A model generated the notes under the pieces. That model searched no databases and had not been told where the DNA came from. It saw nothing but the letters and a program-made list of their open reading frames with translations. This document shows positions 40,716 to 48,937 of a stretch of DNA of 64,000 nucleotides, one piece after another. Source of the DNA: Roseiarcus sp963782255 (GTDB lineage: Bacteria > Pseudomonadota > Alphaproteobacteria > Rhizobiales > Beijerinckiaceae); NCBI GenBank assembly GCA_963782255.1, contig CAWAIS010000001.1:1364001-1428000 (forward strand), written 5' to 3'. The translations under genes were made by a program, and so were the position numbers. The first letter of the stretch is position 1. Each line of letters starts with the position of its first letter.

Positions 40716-41830
40716 GCTCCGGCTGTTGCAAACTGTTCAGATTGTTCGAAGCGTTCTTCCAGGAGGAGGAAGCCTTTGCTCATTGGCCACGTGACCCAGA
40801 TGTCGTCGCCGTTGGCCAGCGTTTTCGCGGCGACTTCGGCAGGCAGCGTCACGGTCAGCCGCGTGCCGCCGCGGGTGATTAGGCCGAGCCGCATGGAGGC
40901 GCCGAGATAGGTCGTCGCGGCGATGGAGGCGGCGATTCCGTTTGCGTCGTCCGGACATGCATCCGCGAGCGACATATGCTCAGGCCGCACCGCGAGGATT
41001 CCGCTCTTGCCGACGTGATCCTGGCGCGGCCCGGTCAATCGACCGCCTTCGAAGGAACCGCTGGTTCCGATGTTGCAATGGCCGATATTCTCCATCGGCA
41101 GAAGATTGATCTCGCCGAGGAATTCGGCGACGAAGCGGTTTGCGGGACGCTCGTAGACCTCCTGCGGCGTCGCGATTTGCAGCAATTCGCCCAGATTGAA
41201 GATCGCAATCCGCGACGAGAGCGACAAAGCCTCGCTCTGGTCGTGGGTCACGAAAATGAACGTCGTGCCGAAGTCCTGATGCAACCGCTTCACCTCGTCC
41301 TGCATCCGCCCGCGCAGATGCTTATCGAGCGCCGAAAATGGCTCGTCGAGCAGAAGAACCGAAGGTTCGAAGACGAGGGCGCGCGCCAAGGCCACGCGCT
41401 GCTGCTGACCGCCAGATAGTTTCGCCGGCAGCTTGTGTTCGTGACCCACGAGCCCCACGCGGTGGATGATCTCGGCGACGCGCCGGGCGACGACGTCGCG
41501 CGCGACTTTCCTGACCTGGAGCGGGAAGGCGATGTTCTGTGCGACCGTCATGTGCGGAAAGAGCGCATAGCCCTGAAACACCATGCCGAAGGACCGCGCC
41601 TCGGCGCTGACGCCGGTGATGTCCTCGCCTTCGCTCAGGAGCCGTCCGGTCGTGGGCTGCTCAAACCCGGCAAGGATCATCAGGAAAGTCGTCTTGCCGG
41701 AGCCGGACGGGCCGAGCAGGGTCAGGAATTCGCCGCGGCCGACGTCGAGCGACACGTTCTTGAGCGCCTGGAACGTCCCAAAGGACTTGCCGACGCCGAT
41801 CGTCTGGAGGCCGACCGCCCGCGCGCTCAC
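40712..41830 (-). CDS. ABC transporter ATP-binding protein (PotA type)
   Basis: About 372-aa ATPase: Walker A GPSGSGKTT, Q-loop VFQGYALFPHM, signature LSGGQQQRVALARAL, Walker B VLLLDEPFSALD, H-loop VTHDQ, and a C-terminal TOBE regulatory domain (LAVRPEHMSLAD). The GTG at 41830 has GGAG upstream with proper spacing; a TTG at 41848 is also in frame. Energises the PotBC-like channel. Confidence 0.93.
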   Translation of the reverse strand: MSARAVGLQTIGVGKSFGTFQALKNVSLDVGRGEFLTLLGPSGSGKTTFLMILAGFEQPTTGRLLSEGEDITGVSAEARSFGMVFQGYALFPHMTVAQNIAFPLQVRKVARDVVARRVAEIIHRVGLVGHEHKLPAKLSGGQQQRVALARALVFEPSVLLLDEPFSALDKHLRGRMQDEVKRLHQDFGTTFIFVTHDQSEALSLSSRIAIFNLGELLQIATPQEVYERPANRFVAEFLGEINLLPMENIGHCNIGTSGSFEGGRLTGPRQDHVGKSGILAVRPEHMSLADACPDDANGIAASIAATTYLGASMRLGLITRGGTRLTVTLPAEVAAKTLANGDDIWVTWPMSKGFLLLEERFEQSEQFATAGA

Positions 41831-41928
41831 GCCGTTTGCGCTCCACAACCGAATTCGAACAGGTTACTGGGCATCAAAGCTCACGACAAATGAAGAATTG
41901 TCTGTTCGGATCAAAGACCGCGTCGGCA

Positions 41929-42783
41929 TCAAATCGGCTCGCGCGCCAACGGCATGGTCATGCAATGCACGCTTCCGCCACCGGCGGCGAAGAGATCCAA
42001 TTCGGGGTCGTAGACCGCGACCCCCTCGGCGCGAAGCGCGGCGTTGATGCGTCGGCTGTGGTGCGGCGAGACGACGCGATCGCGGCCGAGCGCGAGCAGA
42101 TTGCACGACATGGCCATGACCTCGCGATAGGTCGCCTCGATCACGCGGATCCCATGCGCTCGCAGCCATTCGCCGAACGGATCCCCGAGCGCCTCGATGC
42201 AGGCCACGGCGAGGCGATCGGTCGCCATCGAGAACAGGACATCGAGGTGCAGGAAGTGTTCGGGGAAGGCTTCAAGCCTCGTCTCCCACCCAGCCTCCTC
42301 GAACCAGCCGGCGAATTGGCTCGCACCCTCCTTCGTCGTGCGCACGCCCGACCAGCCGACGAGAAGCAGTCCCGGCCGGATGATGTGGATGTCCCCTCCT
42401 TCAATCGCGCCTCGGCTGCAGTACCGCCAAAAACCTTCCTTTAGTTCATGAAAGCGAAGGATCGAGGCGATCTCGCCGCGCCTCGCCGGCAAGGCGAGCT
42501 GGGTCAGCGCCGGCCCCCAGGGCGTCGTTTGGCTCGAGTTGCGCGTGTACACCTGGTAGGGCAGATGCGGCTCGGGCTCGATGTAATGCCGCCGTACGCC
42601 GGCCTGATCGAGCGCGTCTTCGAGCTCACGGTACTCGCTTTGCAGGCGCTGTGAGTCGATCTGACGGCCGGAGGCCAGCGTTTGGACGGCGATCGAATTG
42701 GTCTCGATCCATTTGTAATGATCCGGGCGGCAAAGCAGCACGTCGGTCAGCGCGCCCGTTTCGGAATCGATCGACCACGCCAA
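41929..42783 (-). CDS. Dimethylargininase-like amidinotransferase-family hydrolase
   Basis: 284-aa guanidino-group-modifying enzyme (GME) of the DDAH/arginine deiminase superfamily. The catalytic residues expected for the fold are all visible: E128 in IEGGDIHI, H179 in FLHLD and the nucleophile C274 in GGSVHCMTMPL near the C-terminus. Known relatives hydrolyse N-omega-methylated arginines to citrulline and methylamines, or act on other guanidines. Its presence is the best clue that the cluster substrate contains a guanidino or amidino group. It lies 98 bp before the PotA-type gene, perhaps with its own SD but no separate promoter noticed. Confidence 0.85.
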   Translation of the reverse strand: MAWSIDSETGALTDVLLCRPDHYKWIETNSIAVQTLASGRQIDSQRLQSEYRELEDALDQAGVRRHYIEPEPHLPYQVYTRNSSQTTPWGPALTQLALPARRGEIASILRFHELKEGFWRYCSRGAIEGGDIHIIRPGLLLVGWSGVRTTKEGASQFAGWFEEAGWETRLEAFPEHFLHLDVLFSMATDRLAVACIEALGDPFGEWLRAHGIRVIEATYREVMAMSCNLLALGRDRVVSPHHSRRINAALRAEGVAVYDPELDLFAAGGGSVHCMTMPLAREPI

Positions 42784-42858
42784 GGCTGTCTCCGTTCCGC
42801 CGCGAAATGCGGCGCAGTCACCGATGCGACGAGGGCGACGTGCGCCGGCCGGCGGCGC

Positions 42859-44442
42859 TCATCGCTTGCGGTCCCGCAGGATTTCCCGGGCGGCGTTGTA
42901 GCCGACGACCCCGCCGACGCCGCCGCCCGGATGAGCGGAAGAGCCGCATTGATAGAGGCCTTTGATCGGCGTTCGATAGTCGGCCCAATGCGGCGCGGGG
43001 CGCGCCCAGAAGAGCTGATCGACCTGCAGTTCGCCGTGGAAGATGTGGCCGTGCGGCGAGCCGATCTTCGCCTCGATATCGGGCGGCGTCAGCACCTGCA
43101 TGTCGATGATCCCGCTCGAGAAGCCCGGCGCGTATTCGTCGATCGCCCGCATGACGTTGCGGACGAGCTCGTCCTTTCGGGTCGTCCAGTCGCCGTGCTT
43201 CAATGTGTAAGGGGCATGACCGCCGAAGAGATGCACGACATGCTTGCCCGGCGGCGCGACGCTGTCGTCGACAAAGCTCGGCGTCACCGGCGTGACGAAC
43301 GGCTCGCGCGACATATCGCCATATTTCGCGTCGTCATAGGCCTTTTCGAGATATTCGACCGTCGGTCCGATGTGCGTATAAGTTGGGTATGCAAAGCCGC
43401 AGGCTTGCGCATCGAAGGCCGTGTAGTGCGGCAGCGCCTCGCAAGCGATGTTGATCTTGAAGGCGGTCGAATAGGTCCGATAGGCCTCGATGTCGCGCAC
43501 GAACTCGGCGGGCAGCTTGGACCTGTCGAGAAACTTCAGGAAGGTCAGTTTCGCCGAGACGTTGCTGGCGACGACGGAAGCGTCGTAGCGTGTTCCGTCC
43601 GCCAGCGTCACGCCGGTCGCGCGGCCATTCGCCGTCTCGATCGAAACGACTTCGCATTCCGTCTTGAAAGCGAGGCCCTTTTCTTTTCCGGACAGCGCGA
43701 TCGCTTGCGTGATCGCTCCCATGCCGCCGCGTACGAAGCCCCAGCCGCCCGCGCCAGCGTGCTCGCCCATCAGATGATGCATGACGACGTAAGCGGAGCC
43801 GGGGCTTTTTGGCCCAACAAAAGTCCCGATGCCGCTGTAGTAGGCCAGCACCGCCTTGATTTCGGACCGCTCGAACCATTCGGAGAGATAATCGTCGGCG
43901 CTCATCGTCATGAGATCGACGAGGCGGAACAGCTTGTCCCCGACGCGGCGGTATTTCCACAGAAACTTCGCCGTCTCCTTGAACGAGCGCCAGTCCCGGC
44001 ATGACGGGTCGGGCGGCGTCTCCAGGAGGAGCTTCCGCATGATCTTGACCGAGTCCATCAGGTAGCGGTCGAATTCGGGATAGATCGCGGCATCCTTCGC
44101 GGAAAAGCGCGCGAACGACGCCTGCGTCTTCGCGATGTCGTCGGCGAAGACGATGTAGTCATTGCCAGGAAGCGGACCGAACATGTCGGTCGCTGGCAAG
44201 ACCTTGTATCCGTATTTGGCAAGTTCGAGATCGGCGATCACTCGCGGATGCAGGAGACTCATCAGATAGCTGAAGACCGAGAATTTGAAGCCGGGCACGA
44301 CCTCTTCGGTCACCGCCGCGCCGCCGAGCACGTGACGGCGCTCGAGCACCAGCGTCTTCAGGCCGGCGCGAGCGAGATAGGCACCGCAGGTCAGTCCGTT
44401 GTGGCCCCCTCCGATGATGATCGCGTCATAGCGCTCGGCCAT
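42859..44442 (-). CDS. FAD-dependent oxidoreductase of the phytoene-desaturase/amine-oxidase superfamily
   Basis: 527-aa flavoprotein. The N-terminal FAD motif AIIIGGGHNGLTCGAYLARA is followed by LERRHVLGGAAVTEE and a C-terminal GLYQCGSSAHPGGGVGGVVG motif, as in the CrtI/PDS-like group now called pyridine nucleotide-disulfide oxidoreductase domain proteins. No other carotenoid gene is present, so dehydrogenation or oxidation of the imported compound is more likely than carotenoid synthesis. The ATG at 44442 is chosen over 44472 because a promoter (44471-44500) covers the latter. First gene of the leftward cluster. Confidence 0.87.
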   Translation of the reverse strand: MAERYDAIIIGGGHNGLTCGAYLARAGLKTLVLERRHVLGGAAVTEEVVPGFKFSVFSYLMSLLHPRVIADLELAKYGYKVLPATDMFGPLPGNDYIVFADDIAKTQASFARFSAKDAAIYPEFDRYLMDSVKIMRKLLLETPPDPSCRDWRSFKETAKFLWKYRRVGDKLFRLVDLMTMSADDYLSEWFERSEIKAVLAYYSGIGTFVGPKSPGSAYVVMHHLMGEHAGAGGWGFVRGGMGAITQAIALSGKEKGLAFKTECEVVSIETANGRATGVTLADGTRYDASVVASNVSAKLTFLKFLDRSKLPAEFVRDIEAYRTYSTAFKINIACEALPHYTAFDAQACGFAYPTYTHIGPTVEYLEKAYDDAKYGDMSREPFVTPVTPSFVDDSVAPPGKHVVHLFGGHAPYTLKHGDWTTRKDELVRNVMRAIDEYAPGFSSGIIDMQVLTPPDIEAKIGSPHGHIFHGELQVDQLFWARPAPHWADYRTPIKGLYQCGSSAHPGGGVGGVVGYNAAREILRDRKR

Positions 44443-44466
44443 TCGTCCCGGTCCTCGACGTTTATC

Positions 44467-44500
44467 TTGCATTAAAATTTTGGGGCGGTATTTTTGTCAA
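44467..44500. promoter_or_regulatory. Overlapping divergent promoters of the catabolic cluster and its regulator
   Basis: Leftward: TTGACA (complement of 44495-44500), 18-bp spacer, TTTAAT (complement of 44471-44476), placing transcription start about 20 bp before the FAD-oxidoreductase ATG. Rightward: TTGCAT (44467-44472), 16-bp spacer, TATTTT (44489-44494), leading to the XRE-cupin gene. The two overlap almost fully, so a single bound regulator could control both. The stretch is AT-rich against a GC-rich background. Confidence 0.6.
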
Positions 44501-44527
44501 TAGAAAAAGTCGGGCCCATAAAGAGCC

Positions 44528-45139
44528 ATGGCATTTGACCGCTTATCCCGCGCCGAGGCGCCGTCCGAACCATCCGGCGCGGATCAACCGCGGCTGATCG
44601 GGCGGGAGATTCGCGGACTTCGCAAGGCGCGGCGCGTGACGCTCGCTGCGCTTGCCGAGGCGAGCGGGCTCTCGGTCGGCTATCTCAGTCTCCTGGAGCG
44701 CGATCGCGCGACGCCATCGATCAAGGCGCTGCATCAGGTGTCGCGCGCGCTCGGCGTCACGATCAGCTGGTTCTTCGAGGCTGATGAGGTCCCGGAGGAG
44801 GAGCGCGATCTCGTTGTTCGCCGGGCGCGGCGCCGCCGGCTCGATTATTCCGCCGGCCTCGTGGACGAGCTTTTGAGTCCGAGCCTGACCGGCGCGCTCG
44901 AGCTCCTCTCCTGCCGCATCCGGCCGGGCGCCTCGTCGGGCGATGCGCCTTACGCTCATGCGGGCGAAGAGGCGGGCGTTGTGATCCGCGGCCGGCTCGA
45001 ACTCTGGGTCGACGGCCGTATGGTGACGCTCGAGGCCGGCGACAGTTTCGGCTTCAAGAGCGCGCGGCCGCATCGCTATCGCAACCCGGGTCCTGACGAG
45101 GCGGAAGTGATCTGGGCGATCACCCCGCCGACTTATTGA
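44528..45139 (+). CDS. XRE-family regulator with C-terminal cupin domain
   Basis: 203-aa regulator: N-terminal helix-turn-helix (about residues 27-82, IGREIRGLRKARRVTLAALA then SVGYLSLLERDRATPSIKAL) and a C-terminal small-ligand cupin (about 115-200, ELLSCRIRPGASSGDAPYAH; AGEEAGVVIRGRLELWVDG). This class, e.g. PuuR-like proteins, commonly controls amine and amino-acid catabolism by binding the inducer in the cupin. It is divergent from the ten-gene cluster across 85 bp with overlapping promoters, which strongly suggests it regulates that cluster and itself. Confidence 0.92.
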   Translation: MAFDRLSRAEAPSEPSGADQPRLIGREIRGLRKARRVTLAALAEASGLSVGYLSLLERDRATPSIKALHQVSRALGVTISWFFEADEVPEEERDLVVRRARRRRLDYSAGLVDELLSPSLTGALELLSCRIRPGASSGDAPYAHAGEEAGVVIRGRLELWVDGRMVTLEAGDSFGFKSARPHRYRNPGPDEAEVIWAITPPTY

Positions 45140-45636
45140 GCCCGAGCCAGTTAGCCAATCTTTGCGAGGAGACCGCCCGTGATCGCCCCATCGCCTGAGG
45201 CGATGGGCGAGTGGCGCCGGCGGGCTGCGGCGCCGCGAGAAGGTCTTGCGCATAGCAAACCGGCGTCGACCACCTTCCGCGTCACTTTGGCAGTCGAGCC
45301 ACGATTCCCGACCGTCAGTCCGAAACAATAGCAACGCGGACGCGCCTCTTCTTCGGCCCGGTATTTAGGCAGGTCCAGCAAATAATATTGGCGCCCTGAA
45401 CCATGGCTGTGGGCATCCATGACCCGCGAATTGCAGACTTGATGGCGGATGTTTGTCGGAATCCGGCGCCAGCCGTCGGTTCGGGCGGCGTCGCGGCCGC
45501 CGCGCGCTTCCGTTTCGTCGTCCCCCGCGCCCCGCCAGGGACGATCACCTTCATCGAGGCGACCGGCATATTCCTTGCCTGCACGCGATGACGGGGCGGC
45601 AGGTCAGACTCGCTCCCCAAACGCGGGCGGCGAAGA
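45140..45636. other. 497-bp region without a recognisable gene
   Basis: Apart from the hairpin at 45183-45210, no gene could be recognised. Short frames exist on both strands (for example 45151-45420 and 45315-45620 on the minus strand) but none has a known motif, ribosome site or family-like composition. It may carry the promoter of the hydrolase-permease pair that follows, though no clear -35/-10 was seen. Confidence 0.4.
45183..45210 (+). terminator. Hairpin after the XRE-cupin gene
   Basis: TCGCCCCATCGCC (45183-45195) and GGCGATGGGCGA (45199-45210) form a 12-bp stem with one bulged C and a TGA loop, 44 bp after the regulator stop codon. Very stable; no T-tract follows, so termination is likely but not certain. 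Confidence 0.5.
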
Positions 45637-46326
45637 ATGAGTAAGACGATCGAGCTCGCGGCTGAACCTTACGCCTTCACGCTGAGCCCTCAGCATTGCG
45701 CGTTGTTGATTATCGACATGCAGCGGGATTTTCTCGAGCCGGGGGGCTTCGGCGAAATGCTCGGCAACGACGTTGCGCAACTCCGGCGGACCATCGAGCC
45801 GAATCGGCGGCTGCTGGCGGCCTGGCGCGCCGCGGGACTTCCTGCGCTGCACACGCGCGAAGGCCATCGGCCCGATTTGTTCGATTTGCCGCCGTCGAAG
45901 AAAATTCGCGGGCGCAGCGCGACCAGCATCGGCGACGAGGGCCCGATGGGCCGCATTCTGGTGCGCGGCGAGGCCGGGCACGACATCATTCCAGAACTTT
46001 ATCCGGCGCCCGGCGAACCGGTCATCGACAAGCCCGGCAAAGGCGCATTCTACGCGACCGATCTCCACGCCATCCTGCAGCACCAGGGCGTCAAGCAACT
46101 CGTCGTGACCGGGGTCACTACCGAGGTCTGCGTCAACACCACGGTGCGGGAGGCGAACGACCGAGGATACGACTGCCTCGTGCTCGAGGACTGCGTCGGC
46201 TCCTACTTTCCCGAGTTCCACGCCATGGGACTCAAGATGATCAAGGCTCAGGGCGGCATCTTCGGCTGGGTGTCGCACTCCGATGGAGTGATCGAGGCGT
46301 TGGGCGGGTTGAAGAGCCCCGGCTGA
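45637..46326 (+). CDS. Isochorismatase-like cysteine hydrolase, biuret-hydrolase-like
   Basis: 229-aa amidohydrolase. The catalytic triad of the family is present: D27 (LLIIDMQRDF), a lysine in VIDKPGKGAF (K132 or K135) and C165 in TTEVCVNTTVREA. The HTREGHRPDL, GRILVRGE and GWDIIPELYP-like segments (here GHDIIPELYP) closely resemble rhizobial biuret hydrolase (BiuH) and related ureido-amide hydrolases. It is followed 29 bp later by an NCS2-like permease, suggesting uptake and hydrolysis of an amide or ureide. Biuret itself is a guess. Confidence 0.87.
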   Translation: MSKTIELAAEPYAFTLSPQHCALLIIDMQRDFLEPGGFGEMLGNDVAQLRRTIEPNRRLLAAWRAAGLPALHTREGHRPDLFDLPPSKKIRGRSATSIGDEGPMGRILVRGEAGHDIIPELYPAPGEPVIDKPGKGAFYATDLHAILQHQGVKQLVVTGVTTEVCVNTTVREANDRGYDCLVLEDCVGSYFPEFHAMGLKMIKAQGGIFGWVSHSDGVIEALGGLKSPG

Positions 46327-46355
46327 CCGGACGGCAAGACGGAAGGAGCGGAGCA

Positions 46356-47960
46356 ATGACAAATTCGGGCATGACCGCGGGACGCTCGGAGCGGCTTTGG
46401 GTCGCGGGCGATTGGAACGCCTTCTTCGGCTTCGGCACGAACATCCTCGTCAATATCCTCGTCCTGACGGGGCTCCTGCGCTTCGTGCTGAAGATGCCCG
46501 ACTCTCTTGTGTTCGGCCGGATTCTTCCCGCCACCGGCCTGATGCTGTTCCTCAGCACCGTGTACTACGCGTATCTCGCCTACGCGCTCGCAAAGAAGAC
46601 CGGCCGAACCGACGTCTGCGCATTGCCGTCGGGCATCAGCGTGCCGCACATGTTCGTCGTGACGTTTGTGGTCATGCTTCCCATTCTGGCGAGGACCAAG
46701 GATCCCGTGCAGGCGTGGGAGGCCGGCCTGACCTGGGTGTTCGTCCAGAGCTTCGTGCTCATGGTCGGCGGGTTCATTGCGCCGGTGATCCGCCGGATCA
46801 CGCCGAGGGCGGCGCTGCTCGGCTCGCTGGCCGGCATTTCCATCACCTTCATTTCAATGCGGCCCGGCCTTTTGATTTTCGAGACGCCGTTGATTGGCCT
46901 CGTGTGCCTGGCCGTCATTCTCGCCAATTGGTTCGGCGGCGTGCGCTACTATGGCGGCGTGCCGGGCGGCCTGATCGCCATTGCGGCCGGCACGATCATC
47001 GCCTGGGGCTCGAACCTGTTCGGGCTCGGCTATGGCGGCCTGACCCTTGCGGCCGTGGGCGACGCCGTGTCGCATTTCGGCTTCTCGTTTCCGTTGCCGG
47101 CTGTGGGCCACGTCTTTTCCGGGTTCAAGTGGCTCGGCGTCATCCTGGTGACCGCAATTCCTTTCGGCATCTACGACCTTGTCGAGGCCATGGACAATGT
47201 CGAGAGCGCCGCGGCGGCCGGCAACTCGTTTCCAACGACCCGGGTGCTGACCGCCGACGGGGTCGTCAGCCTGATCGGCTGCCTGCTCGGCAACCCGTTC
47301 ATCAACGCCGTCTATATCGGCCATCCGGGCTGGAAGGCGATGGGCGGACGCATCGGCTATTCCGCGGCGACCGGGGTCATGGTTCTGGTGCTGACGTGGC
47401 TTGGCATCGCTGCGCTCGTCAGCAGCCTGATCCCTGTTGTCGCGATCCTGCCGATCCTGCTCTACATCGGCATGCTGATCGGCTCGCAGGCCTTCCAGGA
47501 GACGCCGAAGAGCCACGCGCCGGCGATCATTCTGGCGATGCTGCCGCAGATTGCCGCCTGGGGCAAAACGATGATCGACAGCGCGCTCGGGGCGGCTGGC
47601 ACCAACGCCGCCGCCGTCGGCTTCGACAAGCTCGGGAATGCGGGCGTGCTCTATCATGGGCTGGCGACGTTCGGCGGCGGCGCGACTCTCGCCGGCATCA
47701 TCCTGGGCGCCGTGACAGTCTTCATCATCGAGCGTCAGCTCGATAAGGCCGGCTGGTTTGCGCTCGCCGGCGCGATCCTGACTTTCTTCGGTTTCATCCA
47801 CGGCGAGGAAATCGGCTTCGCCCAGTCGCCCGTGGTTGCGCTCGGCTACCTCGGCGTCGCGGCCATGCTGTTTGGCTTCGCGAGATTCGCACACGTGTCG
47901 CCAGCTGAACCGAGCGAGATGCATGGCCATGGCGAAATGAGCGCGCAGGCGGCGGAGTAG
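46356..47960 (+). CDS. NCS2-like (xanthine/uracil permease superfamily) transporter
   Basis: 534-aa integral membrane protein with about 12-14 hydrophobic segments. The family-type motif GIYDLVEAMDNVESAAAAGN (about residues 269-288) and the early FFGFGTNILVNILVL segment place it in the nucleobase-cation-symporter-2-like superfamily, in the longer subgroup than classic UraA. The end is His-rich (SEMHGHGEMSAQ). GGAAGGAGCGGAG gives a strong ribosome site. Coupled with the preceding hydrolase; the transported compound is probably an amide, ureide or nucleobase-like molecule. Confidence 0.85.
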   Translation: MTNSGMTAGRSERLWVAGDWNAFFGFGTNILVNILVLTGLLRFVLKMPDSLVFGRILPATGLMLFLSTVYYAYLAYALAKKTGRTDVCALPSGISVPHMFVVTFVVMLPILARTKDPVQAWEAGLTWVFVQSFVLMVGGFIAPVIRRITPRAALLGSLAGISITFISMRPGLLIFETPLIGLVCLAVILANWFGGVRYYGGVPGGLIAIAAGTIIAWGSNLFGLGYGGLTLAAVGDAVSHFGFSFPLPAVGHVFSGFKWLGVILVTAIPFGIYDLVEAMDNVESAAAAGNSFPTTRVLTADGVVSLIGCLLGNPFINAVYIGHPGWKAMGGRIGYSAATGVMVLVLTWLGIAALVSSLIPVVAILPILLYIGMLIGSQAFQETPKSHAPAIILAMLPQIAAWGKTMIDSALGAAGTNAAAVGFDKLGNAGVLYHGLATFGGGATLAGIILGAVTVFIIERQLDKAGWFALAGAILTFFGFIHGEEIGFAQSPVVALGYLGVAAMLFGFARFAHVSPAEPSEMHGHGEMSAQAAE

Positions 47961-48002
47961 GAACCGCCGGCCTTTCCTTGAAGCCCGCGCGTTCGACCCG
48001 GA

Positions 48003-48143
48003 CCGGTGGCGCTCCGCCACGATGCGCCCGTCCTTGCGGAAACATGATGCGATCAGCATAGCGTTGATTTCGACCGGGCGGCCGATGGCGTTCGCGTTCA
48101 CCGAGTAATCGTTGTTGTCGAACCGGACCAGGCAGTCTTCGAC
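48003..48143 (-). pseudogene. Remnant of an IS21-family istA transposase
   Basis: The minus-strand reading includes DCLVRFDNNDYSVNANAIGR, then PVEI and, a little later, DGRIVAERHR. This is the conserved beta-rich segment of IS21 IstA (LVRFDNNxYSV...GRPVEI...DGRIVAEHPR). Only about 47 codons remain; there is no DDE core, no istB and no terminal repeats. The flanking stretch 48145-48511 contains another coding-looking scrap on the plus strand ending at 48389 that I could not assign. Confidence 0.75.
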
Positions 48144-48511
48144 GCCGAGGGTCAAATATTTCGAGACGCCCAGCCGCGGCGCCTGGCGCAACAGGCTCAA
48201 GGCGGACGGCTCCTGGGTCGAGGCTCCATCTACCACATCACCGGTGCGCTTGCCGAGCTGATTGATGGATATGGCGGGGCGAGCAACGCCTTCGATTCGC
48301 GGGCGGGACGCGAATACGACGGCCCCGATCATCGACCGGCGCCGCGGACCGCCGCGAGCAAGAGTTGGTTCGGAGCACCGCTAGCCTGAGGCCGAGAAAA
48401 TAGGGTTTGGCGCCAGTTTATCGGACCCGACCAGTGCGCATCTGATTGCCTGGACTCAACTAAAAGGCCGGTGGATTTTGGGTTCGTTTCGCCAAATTGA
48501 GAGCAGGGCGA

Positions 48512-48820
48512 CTATAGCACAAGTACATTATGTCTATGTGCCTTTACGTGGCGATCGATTTCCGTCGACGCGTCGTTCCTGCGCGCTTCCGCGCTCGCCA
48601 GCATACGGTCAAGCCGTTCGAAACTCTCGAGTTTGCTGTCCCGCGTCTGCGCAGTCACCTGGTCGATTGTCAGTCCCGCCTTCGTGAGAATCGCTTCGAC
48701 TTTGTTGCGCGCGCGATCGTCTCCGGCAGCCCAGGTCTCACTAAGCCGGTCCCTTTCCAAAATGGGGATGGCCAACGACAGCCGGAGCCCTGCCCACGCC
48801 GGCGCCCAGCATGACCTCAC
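48512..48820 (-). pseudogene. Truncated paralogue of the unknown gene at 50607-51239
   Basis: The frame encodes ETWAAGDDRARNKVEAILTK, AGLTIDQVTAQT and ESFERLDRMLASAEARRND, matching QDWAAGDKSARKNVEAILRK, AGLTMDEVTAET and DSFERLDRMLGSAEARRNN of the intact gene. The N-terminal half is missing, and what lies before it (LGAGVGRAP in another frame) resembles GAGVHGVLA of the intact protein after a frameshift. The acidic C-terminal tail and the partner gene are absent. A dead copy of half of the two-gene cassette. Confidence 0.75.
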
Positions 48821-48824
48821 GGCG

Positions 48825-48929
48825 CGACATCGAATCGAACGATTCTTATAGAAGCTCAGACGGCGTCGACATCAGCGACGCGAACATGGGCGTCGACATC
48901 GAATCGAACGATTCGTGTTGAAGCTCAGA
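48825..48929 (+). repeat. 69-bp-spaced direct repeat with internal palindromes upstream of the OmpA gene
   Basis: Copies at 48825-48860 and 48894-48929 share CGACATCGAATCGAACGATT at their start and GAAGCTCAGA at their end. Each contains the perfect palindrome GAATCG-AA-CGATTC (48832-48845 and 48901-48914). The second copy ends 8 bp before the OmpA-like start. It may be a tandem duplication or a pair of operator sites. Confidence 0.65.
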
Positions 48930-48937
48930 GCAACGGG

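Noticed and set aside
42859..44442. Carotenoid phytoene desaturase (CrtI)
   Set aside because: No crtB or other carotenoid gene is nearby and the context is catabolic; only superfamily membership is claimed.
44443..44472. Upstream ATG start (44472) for the FAD oxidoreductase
   Set aside because: It lies inside the predicted promoter, upstream of the expected transcription start.
45151..45620. Overlapping minus-strand frames of 89 and 101 codons
   Set aside because: No ribosome site, motif or family-like segment; kept as an unassigned region.
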